Shown here piece after piece: positions 28,533 to 36,090 of a stretch of DNA of 64,000 bases. Below the pieces are notes generated by a model that was not told the DNA's origin, searched no databases, and was given only the letters and a program-made list of their open reading frames with translations. This stretch comes from Stenotrophomonas bentonitica (GTDB lineage: Bacteria > Pseudomonadota > Gammaproteobacteria > Xanthomonadales > Xanthomonadaceae), in contig NZ_JAAZUH010000002.1 of NCBI RefSeq assembly GCF_013185915.1, positions 558,001 through 622,000 of the forward strand, written 5' to 3'. Position 1 is the first letter of the stretch, and the number at the start of each line of letters is the position of its first letter. The translations under genes were made by a program, and so were the position numbers.

Positions 28533-29363
28533 TCAACCGAAGCGACCGGTGATGTAATCCTCGGTCTGCTGCTTGTTCGGCTGCGAGAAGATCACTTCGG
28601 TGCGGTCGTGTTCGATCAGGTCGCCCAGGTACATGAAGGCGGTGTAGTCGGACACGCGCGCGGCCTGCTGCATGTTGTGGGTGACGATCACGATGGTGTA
28701 GTCGTGCTTGAGCTCTTCGACCAGCTGCTCGATGCGGCTGGTGGAGATCGGGTCCAGCGCCGAGGTCGGCTCGTCGAGCAGCAGCACGTCCGGGCGCAGG
28801 GCCACGGCACGGGCGATGCACAGACGCTGCTGCTGGCCACCGGACAGGCCCAGCGCGCTCTGGTTGAGCTTGTCCTTCACTTCGTCCCACAGCGCGCCCT
28901 GGCGCAGCGCATGCTCGACGCGGTCGTTCATGTCCGCCTTGGACAGCTTTTCGTGGTGGCGGATGCCGTAGGCCACGTTCTCGAAGATGGTCATCGGGAA
29001 CGGCACCGGCTTCTGGAACACCATGCCGACCTTGCTGCGCAGGCGGTTCATCGGGTACTTCGGCGACAGGATGTTCTCGCCGTCCAGCAGCACTTCGCCC
29101 TTGGCTTCCAGCTTCGGGTACAGCGCGTAGATGCGGTTGAAGATGCGCAGCAGGGTCGACTTGCCGCAGCCGGAGGGACCGATCAGCGCGGTCACGCGCT
29201 TTTCCGGAATCTCCAGGTTGATGTTCTTCAGCGCGTGGAACTTGTCGTAGTAGAAGTCCAGTCCGCGTGCAGCCAGCTTGGTCGGCGCCGGGTTGCCGAG
29301 GTTTTCATGCGAGGCCGGCACCGCGATGCGCTGCATCGGCACGGCATTGGTGAGGTCGTTCAT
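28533..29363 (-). CDS. pstB: PstB, phosphate ABC transporter ATPase
   Basis: A 276-residue ATPase: Walker [11 protein letters not shown]-loop [10 protein letters not shown], signature [14 protein letters not shown], Walker [13 protein letters not shown], switch His in VTHNMQQA. It powers phosphate uptake through PstCA. The ATG at 29363 gives a normal N-terminus; a start at 29390 would overlap pstA by 8 bp. The 19-bp gap to pstA fits an operon. Confidence 0.96.
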   Translation of the reverse strand: MNDLTNAVPMQRIAVPASHENLGNPAPTKLAARGLDFYYDKFHALKNINLEIPEKRVTALIGPSGCGKSTLLRIFNRIYALYPKLEAKGEVLLDGENILSPKYPMNRLRSKVGMVFQKPVPFPMTIFENVAYGIRHHEKLSKADMNDRVEHALRQGALWDEVKDKLNQSALGLSGGQQQRLCIARAVALRPDVLLLDEPTSALDPISTSRIEQLVEELKHDYTIVIVTHNMQQAARVSDYTAFMYLGDLIEHDRTEVIFSQPNKQQTEDYITGRFG

Positions 29364-29382
29364 GGCGATATCCGCGGAAAGG

Positions 29383-30258
29383 TCAGTCATGGGAGATGCG
29401 GTTGCGCAGCAGGATGCCACGCGCGGAGAGGCTGACCAGCAGCACGAACAGGGTCAGCACCAGCGCGCCGGCCCAGGCCAGCGTCTGCCAGGATTCATAG
29501 GGGCTGCCGGCAAACTGGTTCATCACCACCGGCACGCTGGCCATCGGCTGGAACACGTTGCTGTTCCAGTACTGGTTGCCGAAGGCGGTGAACAGCAGCG
29601 GGGCGGTTTCGCCGGAAATGCGGGCCAGCGCCAGCAGGATGCCGGTGATGATGCCGGCGGCGGCACTGCGGTACAGCACCTGCACGGTAACCTTCCACTG
29701 CGGGATGCCAAGCGACAGCGCCGCTTCGCGCATCTGCGAGGGCACCAGGCGCAGCATTTCGTCGGTGGTACGCACCACCACCGGCAGCACGATGAAGGCC
29801 AGCGACAGCGCACCGGCGAACGCCGAGAACTGCCCACCGGTCTGCATCACGTACAGGGTGTAGACGAACAGGCCGAGCACGATGGACGGTGCCGAGAGCA
29901 GGATGTCATTGACGAAGCGCACCACCGTACCGGCCTTGCGGGCGTTGCCGTACTCGGCCAGCCAAGTGCCGGCCAGCACGCCGAGCGGAGTGCCGATGGC
30001 GATGGCCAGCGCACACATCACCGCGCTGCCGAAGAAGGCGTTGGCCAGGCCGCCTTCCTGCATGGGCGGTGGGGTCATCTTGGTGAACAGGTCCAGGTTG
30101 ATCCCGGCCAGGCCCTTGGAGGCCAGGGTGAACAGGATCCAGCCCAGGAAGAACAGGCCGAACAGCGCGGTCAGGCACGACAGGAGCAGCGCGACGATGT
30201 TGACGATGCGGCGGCGCAGGTACAGCGTCTGCGCGTTGGAAGCGACGGCGGTGGACAT
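29383..30258 (-). CDS. pstA: PstA, phosphate ABC permease
   Basis: A 291-residue BPD-type permease with about six membrane helices. The EAA loop, which contacts PstB, reads [19 protein letters not shown]. It forms the channel with PstC. The start codon overlaps the pstC stop (TGATG). Confidence 0.95.
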   Translation of the reverse strand: MSTAVASNAQTLYLRRRIVNIVALLLSCLTALFGLFFLGWILFTLASKGLAGINLDLFTKMTPPPMQEGGLANAFFGSAVMCALAIAIGTPLGVLAGTWLAEYGNARKAGTVVRFVNDILLSAPSIVLGLFVYTLYVMQTGGQFSAFAGALSLAFIVLPVVVRTTDEMLRLVPSQMREAALSLGIPQWKVTVQVLYRSAAAGIITGILLALARISGETAPLLFTAFGNQYWNSNVFQPMASVPVVMNQFAGSPYESWQTLAWAGALVLTLFVLLVSLSARGILLRNRISHD

Positions 30259-31226
30259 CAGTTGCCCTCCTTGCGGGACAGGCGCATGAGCATCAGGCGG
30301 GCGATTGCCAGCACCACGAAGGTCACGATGAAGAGGACGAAGCCGAGCAGCAGCAGCGCCGAACGGTAGGTTTCGGTAGCTTCGCCGAAGTCATTGGCGA
30401 TCAGCGCTGCGATGGTGGTGCCCGGTTCCAGCAGCGACGGGGACAGGCGCACGCTGTTGCCGATCACGAAGGCCACCGCCATGGTTTCACCCAGGGCGCG
30501 GCCGAGGCCGAGGAAGATGCCGCCAATCACCGCCGAGCGGGTGTAGGGCAGCACGATGTCCCAGCTCACTTCCCACTTGGTGGAACCCAGCGCATAGGCC
30601 GATTCCTTCAGGCGGGTCGGCACGGTCAGGAACACTTCGCGCATCACCGAGGAGATGAACGGAATGACCATGATCGCCAGCACGAAGCCGGCGGTCAGCA
30701 CGCCGATGCCCAGCGGCGGACCCTGGAACAGCGGGCCGATGATCGGCCATTCGCCCAGGGTTTCATTGAGGGTGGGGGTGACGTACTCGGTCATCACCGG
30801 CACCAGCACGAACAGGCCCCACATGCCGTAGATGATCGAGGGAATGCCGGCCAGCAGTTCGATGGCGGTACCGACCGGGCCACGCATCCAGCGCGGCGCC
30901 ACTTCGGTGAGGAAGAAGGCGATGCCGAAGCTCACCGGCACCGCGATCAGCATCGCGATCAGGGCGGTGACCAGGGTGCCGTAGATCGGCGCGAGCGCGC
31001 CGAACTTGTTCTCCACCGGATTCCAGTCGGAGGAGTAGAAGAAGCTCAGGCCCTGCTCCTGCAGGGCATGGCGGCCGCCCCACAGCATCGAGAGCGCGGC
31101 GCAGGCCAGGGCGACCAGCACCAGTACCACGGTGGTGATCAGCACCCATCGGAACAGTTTGTCGTTGCGGGCGTCACGCAGGTCGCGCGTTGACGGTGCG
31201 GGTACAGGCTGGGCGATGGCATTCAT
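30258..31226 (-). CDS. pstC: PstC, phosphate ABC permease
   Basis: A 322-residue permease with six predicted helices and the EAA-like loop PTRLKESAYALGSTKWEV. The long segment after helix 1 (VGGRHALQEQGLSFF-type region, about 45-75) is the usual periplasmic loop of PstC. It lies 96 bp after the lipoprotein pstS and couples translationally to pstA. Confidence 0.95.
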   Translation of the reverse strand: MNAIAQPVPAPSTRDLRDARNDKLFRWVLITTVVLVLVALACAALSMLWGGRHALQEQGLSFFYSSDWNPVENKFGALAPIYGTLVTALIAMLIAVPVSFGIAFFLTEVAPRWMRGPVGTAIELLAGIPSIIYGMWGLFVLVPVMTEYVTPTLNETLGEWPIIGPLFQGPPLGIGVLTAGFVLAIMVIPFISSVMREVFLTVPTRLKESAYALGSTKWEVSWDIVLPYTRSAVIGGIFLGLGRALGETMAVAFVIGNSVRLSPSLLEPGTTIAALIANDFGEATETYRSALLLLGFVLFIVTFVVLAIARLMLMRLSRKEGN

Positions 31227-31322
31227 TGGAAAGGCTTGGGCCCGAGAATGGGTGGGGTGTTGCCGGGCAATGCCCGGCGTTGCAACCGGTGGGGCCCGCG
31301 TAGTGCGCGGGCCCCGGTTTCA

Positions 31323-32414
31323 TTATTTGAATTCAGCAGTCCAGTAGCCTTCGATCTGCTTGACCAATTCCGCCGGCAGCGGCACGTAGTGCAGTTCGTT
31401 GGCCTGGGCCTGGCCGTTCTCGAAGGCCCACTTGAAGAACGCCAGGGTGTCCTTGCTGCGCTTGGCATCCTTGGGCTGCTTGTGCATCAGCATGAAGTTG
31501 GTGGCGGTGATCGGCCACGCCTGGTCGCCCGGGGCGTTGGTGATGACCAGGTTGAAGTCCTTGGCGCTGGCCCAGTCGGCGCTGGCGGCTGCGGCGGCGA
31601 AGGTTTCAGCGCTCGGCTGCACCCAGTTGCCGGCGGCGTTCTGCATCGAGGCGTACGGCATGCCGTTCTGCAGCGCGTAGGCCAGTTCGACGTAGCCGAT
31701 CGAGCCCTTGATCTGCTTCACGTACGAAGCGACGCCTTCATTGCCCTTGCCACCCACGCCGTCCGGCCACTGCACCGAGGTGCCTTCGCCGACCTTGCTC
31801 TTCCAGTCCGGGCTGACCTTGGACAGGTAGTTGGAGAAGTTGAAGGTGGTGCCCGAACCGTCCGAACGGTGGACCAGGGTGATCTTGCCGTCGGGCAGCT
31901 TCACGCCCGGGTTGGCGGCGACGATGGCCGGGTCGTTCCAGGTCTTGATCTTGCCCAGGAAGATGTCGGCCAGCAGCGGGCCGCTCAGGCGCAGCTTGCC
32001 GGCTTCCAGGCCTTCGATGTTCACCACCGGGACCACGCCGCCGATGGCGGACGGGAACTGGCCGAGGCCGGCCTGGGCCAGCTCTTCGCTGGACAGCGGC
32101 TTGTCGGAGGAACCGAAGTCGACGGTGCCGGCCTTGATCTGGGCGATACCGCCGCCCGAGCCGATCGACTGATAGTTGACCTTGGCGCCGGTGGCGGCGT
32201 TGTAGTCGGCCGACCACTTGGACACCAGCGGGAAGATGAAGGAGGCGCCGGCGCCGGAGATCTCGGCGGTCAGCTTGTCGCCAGCGGCCGGGGCGGCGGC
32301 GGGTGCGTCGGCGGCCGGTGCCGCGGCCTGGCCTTCAGCGGCCGGCTTGCAGGCGGACAGGCCCAGCGCGATGGCCAGGGAAAGGGCGGCAAAGCTGGCC
32401 GAATGCAGTTTCAT
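31323..32414 (-). CDS. pstS: PstS phosphate-binding lipoprotein
   Basis: A 363-residue periplasmic binding protein made as a lipoprotein: lipobox LSAC (Cys22), an Ala/Pro-rich linker, then the PstS fold with the phosphate-binding stretches GAGASFIFPL, SIGSGGGIAQIKAGTVDFGSSD and HRSDGSGTTFNF. It should sit on the outer face of the inner membrane or be sorted outward and feed PstCA. It is about two-thirds similar by eye to the second pstS at 32714-33733, but only this copy has a lipid anchor. Confidence 0.94.
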   Translation of the reverse strand: MKLHSASFAALSLAIALGLSACKPAAEGQAAAPAADAPAAAPAAGDKLTAEISGAGASFIFPLVSKWSADYNAATGAKVNYQSIGSGGGIAQIKAGTVDFGSSDKPLSSEELAQAGLGQFPSAIGGVVPVVNIEGLEAGKLRLSGPLLADIFLGKIKTWNDPAIVAANPGVKLPDGKITLVHRSDGSGTTFNFSNYLSKVSPDWKSKVGEGTSVQWPDGVGGKGNEGVASYVKQIKGSIGYVELAYALQNGMPYASMQNAAGNWVQPSAETFAAAAASADWASAKDFNLVITNAPGDQAWPITATNFMLMHKQPKDAKRSKDTLAFFKWAFENGQAQANELHYVPLPAELVKQIEGYWTAEFK

Positions 32415-32480
32415 GCGTCACTCCGTAGCGGGATGGGGTGCCGGGCTGGCCGGCTGACGCTGCTATGAAATGATGTTTTT

Positions 32481-32498
32481 GTTACAGCTTGATGACGT
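32481..32498 (-). promoter_or_regulatory. PHO-box-like site before the lipoprotein pstS
   Basis: On the minus strand it reads ACGTCATCAAGCTGTAAC, a 7-4-7 direct repeat resembling the PhoB consensus CTGTCAT-N4-CTGTCAT. It lies about 70 bp before the start codon. The first half is imperfect. Confidence 0.5.
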
Positions 32499-32568
32499 CG
32501 TGACAGAGGGCACGTTAAACCCACGCAGGACAAGGCCTGGCGGGCCCTTGGGCGGGGCAGGGCGCCCA

Positions 32569-32598
32569 ATAAAAAAGCGCGGATCAGCAGATCCGCGC
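32569..32598 (-). terminator. Terminator after the soluble pstS
   Basis: Stem GCGCGGATC / GATCCGCGC (32577-32585, 32590-32598) with a minus-strand T-run (TTTTTTATT). Confidence 0.85.
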
Positions 32599-32603
32599 CG
32601 GAG

Positions 32604-32640
32604 AGGTGCCGCCAGGGGGAGAGAGGACCTGGCGGCACCT
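32604..32640. repeat. 13-bp inverted repeat beside the pstS terminator
   Basis: AGGTGCCGCCAGG / CCTGGCGGCACCT with an 11-nt loop, just upstream of the terminator in transcription. A second 3' hairpin of this kind can stabilise the pstS message. Confidence 0.6.
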
Positions 32641-32653
32641 TTGCCTGGGTGGT

Positions 32654-32707
32654 GTATCGACCAGCGGTCGATACCTACCGTTGTAGGTCACGACCGCTGG
32701 TCGTGAC
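32654..32707. repeat. Head-to-head GTAG palindrome pair after pstS
   Basis: 32654-32678 (stem GTATCGACC/GGTCGATAC) and 32683-32707 (GTAG plus GTCACGACC/GGTCGTGAC) face each other 7 bp beyond the soluble pstS stop. Confidence 0.65.
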
Positions 32708-32713
32708 GGCCAA

Positions 32714-33733
32714 TCAATATTTCAGGTTCTGCGACCAGTAGGTCTCGATCTGCTTGACCAGGCTGTCCGGCAGCGGCACGTAGTCCAGCTGCTTGGCCTG
32801 GGCGTCGCCGCTCTTGTAGATCCAGCGGAAGAACTCCTGGGTGGCCTTGGCGCTGTTCACGTTCTTCGGCTGCTTGCGGACCAGGATGAAGTTGGTGGCG
32901 GTGATCGGCCACGCTTCGGCGCCCGGGGCGTTGGTCATGACCAGGTAGAAGTCCTTAGCGTTGGCCCAGTCGGCGCTGGCGGCGGCGGCGGCGAACGACT
33001 CGTCGCTCGGCAGCACGACCTTGCCCGACGCGTTCTTCATCGCGGCGTAGGACATCTTGTTCTGCAGCGCGTAGGACAGTTCGACGTAGCCGATGCCGCC
33101 CTTGATCTGCTTCACGTAAGCGGCAACGCCTTCGTTGCCCTTGCCACCGATGCCGACCGGCCACTGCACCGAGGTGCCTTCACCGACCTTGCTCTTCCAC
33201 TCCGGGTTGACCTTGGAGAGGTAGTTGACGAAGTTGAAGGTGGTGCCCGAACCGTCCGAGCGGTGCACGACGGTGATCTTGCCGTCCGGCAGCTTCACGC
33301 CCGGGTTCAGCGCGGCGATGGCCGGGTCGTTCCAGGTCTTGATCTTGCCCAGGAAGATGTTGCCCAGGGTCGGGCCGTCCAGCTTCAGCGCGCCCGGGGC
33401 GACGCCGGCCACGTTGATCACCGGCACCACGCCGCCGATCACCGACGGGAACTGGGCCAGCCCGGCCGAGGCCAGCTCTTCCGGCTTCAGCGGAGCATCG
33501 GACGAGCCGAAGTCGACCGTCGCGGCCTTGATCTGGGCGATACCACCGCCGGAACCGATCGACTGGTAGTTGACCTTCTTGCCGGTCGCGGTGCTGTAGT
33601 CGGACGACCACTTGGACATGACCGGGTAAATGAACGATGCGCCCGCGCCGGTCACATCGGCGGCATTGGCGGCGAACACGGACGACGCGGCGAGGACGGC
33701 AACAGCGGCGCGCGACTTGAAGGCGTGGATCAC
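32714..33733 (-). CDS. pstS: Second PstS paralog, soluble periplasmic form
   Basis: A 339-residue phosphate-binding protein with an ordinary cleavable signal (VAVLAASSVFAANA, no lipobox cysteine) and the same binding motifs as its neighbour: GAGASFIYPVMSKW, SIGSGGGIAQIKAATVDFGSSD and HRSDGSGTTFNFVN. It starts with GTG at 33733, preceded by AGGAG at good spacing. Two PHO-box-like sites lie 55-110 bp upstream. The two pstS copies differ throughout, so this is an old duplication with different cell locations. Confidence 0.93.
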   Translation of the reverse strand: MIHAFKSRAAVAVLAASSVFAANAADVTGAGASFIYPVMSKWSSDYSTATGKKVNYQSIGSGGGIAQIKAATVDFGSSDAPLKPEELASAGLAQFPSVIGGVVPVINVAGVAPGALKLDGPTLGNIFLGKIKTWNDPAIAALNPGVKLPDGKITVVHRSDGSGTTFNFVNYLSKVNPEWKSKVGEGTSVQWPVGIGGKGNEGVAAYVKQIKGGIGYVELSYALQNKMSYAAMKNASGKVVLPSDESFAAAAASADWANAKDFYLVMTNAPGAEAWPITATNFILVRKQPKNVNSAKATQEFFRWIYKSGDAQAKQLDYVPLPDSLVKQIETYWSQNLKY

Positions 33734-33788
33734 GGGGTGGCTCCTGGGATGGATGATGGTGCGGGGTTTCCCGCCCGGTGCCTATTCC

Positions 33789-33806
33789 ATAACGGTTCCG
33801 TGACAG
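33789..33806 (-). promoter_or_regulatory. PHO-box-like site, proximal, soluble pstS
   Basis: Minus strand CTGTCACGGAACCGTTAT: a 7-4-7 repeat with a near-perfect first half. Confidence 0.6.
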
Positions 33807-33821
33807 CGCGTGGTCTGTCAT

Positions 33822-33839
33822 ATGACGGGACGGTGACAC
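33822..33839 (-). promoter_or_regulatory. PHO-box-like site, distal, soluble pstS
   Basis: Minus strand GTGTCACCGTCCCGTCAT, again a 7-4-7 repeat. Together with the proximal site it gives a two-box PhoB promoter. Confidence 0.6.
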
Positions 33840-34146
33840 GCGTCATCGGCGGGCTTGGACACGCATGGCGTGACCTTTCGGTTACAGCCAACGACCTGTG
33901 CATTGCCGCTCCGAGCCAGAACTGCGCATCTTGCGACACATGACGATTCCGTGCGGACGCGACGGGTTTCCTGGAATTGTGGCGCGGCGCACTTTCGTTG
34001 CATGAACGCGGTCGCTCCAAGAGTGCATTGACGGTCACATCTTCAGCTCTTCTGCCAGGAATCGTGACGCGCGTCCTTGAGGCCACCATCACGCGCAGCG
34101 AACTTCGGCCTGCGCCAATCCTGGCGCCACCCAATGGAGCTGAAAA

Positions 34147-34245
34147 ATGTTGAATGTCACTTTCGCGGATCTGGATGAGCGCATCTCGGCCATCAGTGAA
34201 GAAGATGCCATGTACAAGTCCGGCGAGCACATCCAGCTCTCCTGA
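34147..34245 (+). CDS. Candidate pantocin-like RiPP precursor peptide (32 aa)
   Basis: A 32-residue open frame with GGAG seven bases before its ATG. The first half (MLNVTFADLDERISAIS) looks like an acidic, amphipathic leader. Then comes Glu18-Glu19-Asp20, then AMYKSGEHIQLS to the end. In the pantocin A precursor PaaP, about 30 residues long, the Glu-Glu of a central Glu-Glu-Asn is turned into the bicyclic core by PaaA. Position directly before a PaaA-like gene, size and the central EED all fit. It does not end in Asn, so it is unlike the microcin C precursor. It is too short for most gene finders. Confidence 0.75.
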   Translation: MLNVTFADLDERISAISEEDAMYKSGEHIQLS

Positions 34246-34252
34246 CTCATGG

Positions 34253-34280
34253 AGGGACAGGCTTCCAACCTGTCCCTTTC
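34253..34280 (+). terminator. Attenuator-like hairpin between the peptide and enzyme genes
   Basis: Perfect 9-bp stem AGGGACAGG / CCTGTCCCT with loop CTTCCAA and a short TTTC tail, seven bases after the peptide stop. A leaky terminator here would give much more peptide message than enzyme message, as described between mccA and mccB in microcin C operons. Confidence 0.7.
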
Positions 34281-34301
34281 GCATACACACAAGGAAATTC
34301 A

Positions 34302-35426
34302 GTGACCTACGCCAAGCCACTTCTCAAGCGCTCACACCACGTATTGATTTCCGATGCCGGCGATGTCTGCATCGGGGAGATCCCAGGAAAATCGAAAATC
34401 CTTCTGCAACCACCGTCATGGGTTGTTCCCGCCCTCGAAGCACTGGATGGCGCCCATACCCTTCCCCGTATAGGCAAGGAGCTGGCTGCCAGAGGACATG
34501 CGGTGTCCAGCGACGAGCTGACTGCCTTCGTCGGGGCGTTGGCGGGCTTCTCCCTTGTCGAAGAAGGCGCGCGCGCTTCGTCGGTTCTCACCGCCGAAGA
34601 ACTTGAGCGGTACGATCGTCAGATCCTGCAGTTCGCCCTGGTAGATGAGCAGCGCGTGGATAATGCTGTGGTCTATCAGGAGCGGCTGAAGAAGGCGAGG
34701 GTGCTCATACTTGGTATGGGCGGGTGGGGGACCTGGTGTGCACTCAATCTTGCCAGGGCCGGCATAGGCACCTTGAGGCTGGTGGATGGGGACGAGGTGG
34801 AGCTCTCCAATCTTAATCGGCAAGTGCTCTACAGTGCCGCAGATATTGGGGCAAAGAAGGTGCACGCGGCGGCTCGCGCGCTGCAGGAGCACAACGGAAG
34901 CCTGGTCGTTGAATGCGCTTGCGAATTTGCAACGGAAGACACTGACCGGCTCGATGAACTGCTCGCCGACGTCGACGTGGTTATCGTCGCATGGGCGAGC
35001 CTGGGTTATTACCGGACCAGAACAGTCGAGCGGGTCGTTCACTCGCTGGCTGCGAACCACGGGATACCCGTGATCGAGCTCGGCGGCGATCCGTTGGATA
35101 TCTCAGTAGGTCCAGTCTACCTGAACGACGGTAGCCACCTTGGCTTCGAGGATATCCGAAAGTCAGCGCAACAAGCGTTCTACAGCTCGGATCCGACGGT
35201 CCGGGCGTTTCAGGAGGCTCGCATGCGCAACGACTTTCGCAATGGGAACAGGGTCGTCAATGCTTGGCAGAGCGCACCTTCACTTGCAGTAATGTCAGGA
35301 CTGGTTGCGGATCAGGTCGTGAAGCTCATTTCCGGCTATGACCGCTGCAACCTCGTGGGTCGCCGCTTCCACCTCTCGATGCAGACGTACGCGATTCGCG
35401 AGGAGGTGGTGTTTGCTCGATCCTGA
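34302..35426 (+). CDS. PaaA/MccB-like ThiF-family adenylating enzyme
   Basis: A 374-residue E1-like enzyme. Residues 1-95 look like a winged-helix peptide-recognition element (ILLQPPSWVVPALEALDG; GKELAARGHAVSSDELTAFV). The ThiF domain follows: YDRQILQF, nucleotide loop GMGGWG (138-143), Asp in LVDGDEVELSNLNRQ with Arg173, and DVVIVAWAS. The paired CxxC zinc motifs of ThiF/MoeB are missing, so a cofactor-sulfur role is unlikely. It starts at GTG 34302 with AAGGA six bases upstream. In pantocin A synthesis the homologue PaaA activates a precursor Glu side chain and forms the bicycle. GC is about 55% in a sampled line, below the flanks. Confidence 0.85.
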   Translation: MTYAKPLLKRSHHVLISDAGDVCIGEIPGKSKILLQPPSWVVPALEALDGAHTLPRIGKELAARGHAVSSDELTAFVGALAGFSLVEEGARASSVLTAEELERYDRQILQFALVDEQRVDNAVVYQERLKKARVLILGMGGWGTWCALNLARAGIGTLRLVDGDEVELSNLNRQVLYSAADIGAKKVHAAARALQEHNGSLVVECACEFATEDTDRLDELLADVDVVIVAWASLGYYRTRTVERVVHSLAANHGIPVIELGGDPLDISVGPVYLNDGSHLGFEDIRKSAQQAFYSSDPTVRAFQEARMRNDFRNGNRVVNAWQSAPSLAVMSGLVADQVVKLISGYDRCNLVGRRFHLSMQTYAIREEVVFARS

Positions 35427-36090
35427 TCATCTCCATGAGCGTTTCACGGTCGATGGTTATGTCAACTTCGACCTGCTCTCGTTTGTGCCGGGCATTGCGG
35501 AGCTTGCGGAACGCGTTGCCTGCATCGAAGAAAGTCGTTGGTCATTCATCATAAAGAATGGCCACGGTGAGCATGATATAGCTCCAGCCGAGCGTGATGA
35601 GGCAGAGCGGCAGCACCTGATTGCCAACGAGGAGCGCGAGCGCGGCGATTTTTCGTTCTCGTTCCGGTGGATCCCTGACACACGTGAGAACTGCGATCTG
35701 GAGCCACTTCAGCAGGTCAAGCAGATATTGGGGTCTGAGGTCGTAATGGAGCTGCTTAGGGCGGTTACCGGCCGCAGCGCCTCGGGGGTGTCGCAGTGCT
35801 ACTTGAGCTGGTTCGAACGTGGACACTTCCTTGGAACCCATTGTGATCCTGGCCAGAGCTTTGGCGTAGCCCTCAGCCTGACCCAGGACTGGGATCCAAA
35901 CTTCGGGGGGCTGACCCTGCTTGTACCCGAATGCGAGGGGGCGGTTTCGTCCTGCCTGGTGCCAACCCCCTATCGCCTGTTGGTGTTCGACACCAGTGCA
36001 CGGCACATTCCTCACCTCGTTTCGATGGTATCTGCCCCGGCCGGGCGTAGGCGACTCGCTGCGATAGCTCGCTACCTTGCGACACCATGA
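35413..36090 (+). CDS. 2-oxoglutarate/Fe(II)-dependent oxygenase of the RiPP cluster
   Basis: A 225-residue double-stranded beta-helix oxygenase. Iron ligands appear as HxD at His143-Cys-Asp145 (FLGTHCDPGQ) and a distal His in SARHIPHLVS (198 or 201), with an Arg cluster near 212-214 to hold 2-oxoglutarate. The start is a TTG at 35413 with a perfect AGGAGG six bases before it; no ATG is suitable, and the gene overlaps the adenylating enzyme by 14 bp. The pantocin A cluster has an oxygenase (PaaB) in the same position, so this one likely tailors the modified peptide. The substrate is inferred from context. Confidence 0.82.
   Translation: MLDPDHLHERFTVDGYVNFDLLSFVPGIAELAERVACIEESRWSFIIKNGHGEHDIAPAERDEAERQHLIANEERERGDFSFSFRWIPDTRENCDLEPLQQVKQILGSEVVMELLRAVTGRSASGVSQCYLSWFERGHFLGTHCDPGQSFGVALSLTQDWDPNFGGLTLLVPECEGAVSSCLVPTPYRLLVFDTSARHIPHLVSMVSAPAGRRRLAAIARYLATP

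Larger units (their letters stand above)
32415..32713. other. Intergenic region between the two pstS genes
   Basis: 299 bp holding a PHO-box-like promoter site for the downstream pstS, two hairpins that should end most messages from the upstream pstS, and a GTAG palindrome pair. Confidence 0.7.
33734..34146. other. Intergenic region between pstS and the RiPP island
   Basis: 413 bp with no convincing gene. The left part has two PHO-box-like sites for pstS and a degenerate GTAG-type palindrome near 33858. The right part, from about 33950, is less GC-rich and must hold the promoter of the peptide gene. A TTGACG hexamer lies near 34029 and a 6-bp inverted repeat GCGCCA/TGGCGC at 34112-34127; neither is proven. 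Confidence 0.6.

Noticed and set aside
31323..33733. Duplicated pstS as an assembly error
   Set aside because: The copies differ in signal peptide, many residues and flanking sites, so they are true paralogs.
34002..34031. Nine-codon frame before the peptide gene
   Set aside because: No ribosome site, and Arg/Val-rich content with no link to the enzymes.
34147..35426. Microcin C (mccA-mccB) interpretation
   Set aside because: The precursor is 32 residues and does not end in Asn, and no MccC/MccD/MccE-type genes follow. An oxygenase plus central Glu-Glu fits pantocin better.
34302..35426. ThiF/MoeB cofactor-sulfur role
   Set aside because: The paired CxxC zinc motifs are absent, no ThiS/MoaD-like partner ending in Gly-Gly is present, and a recognition-like N-terminal region is added.
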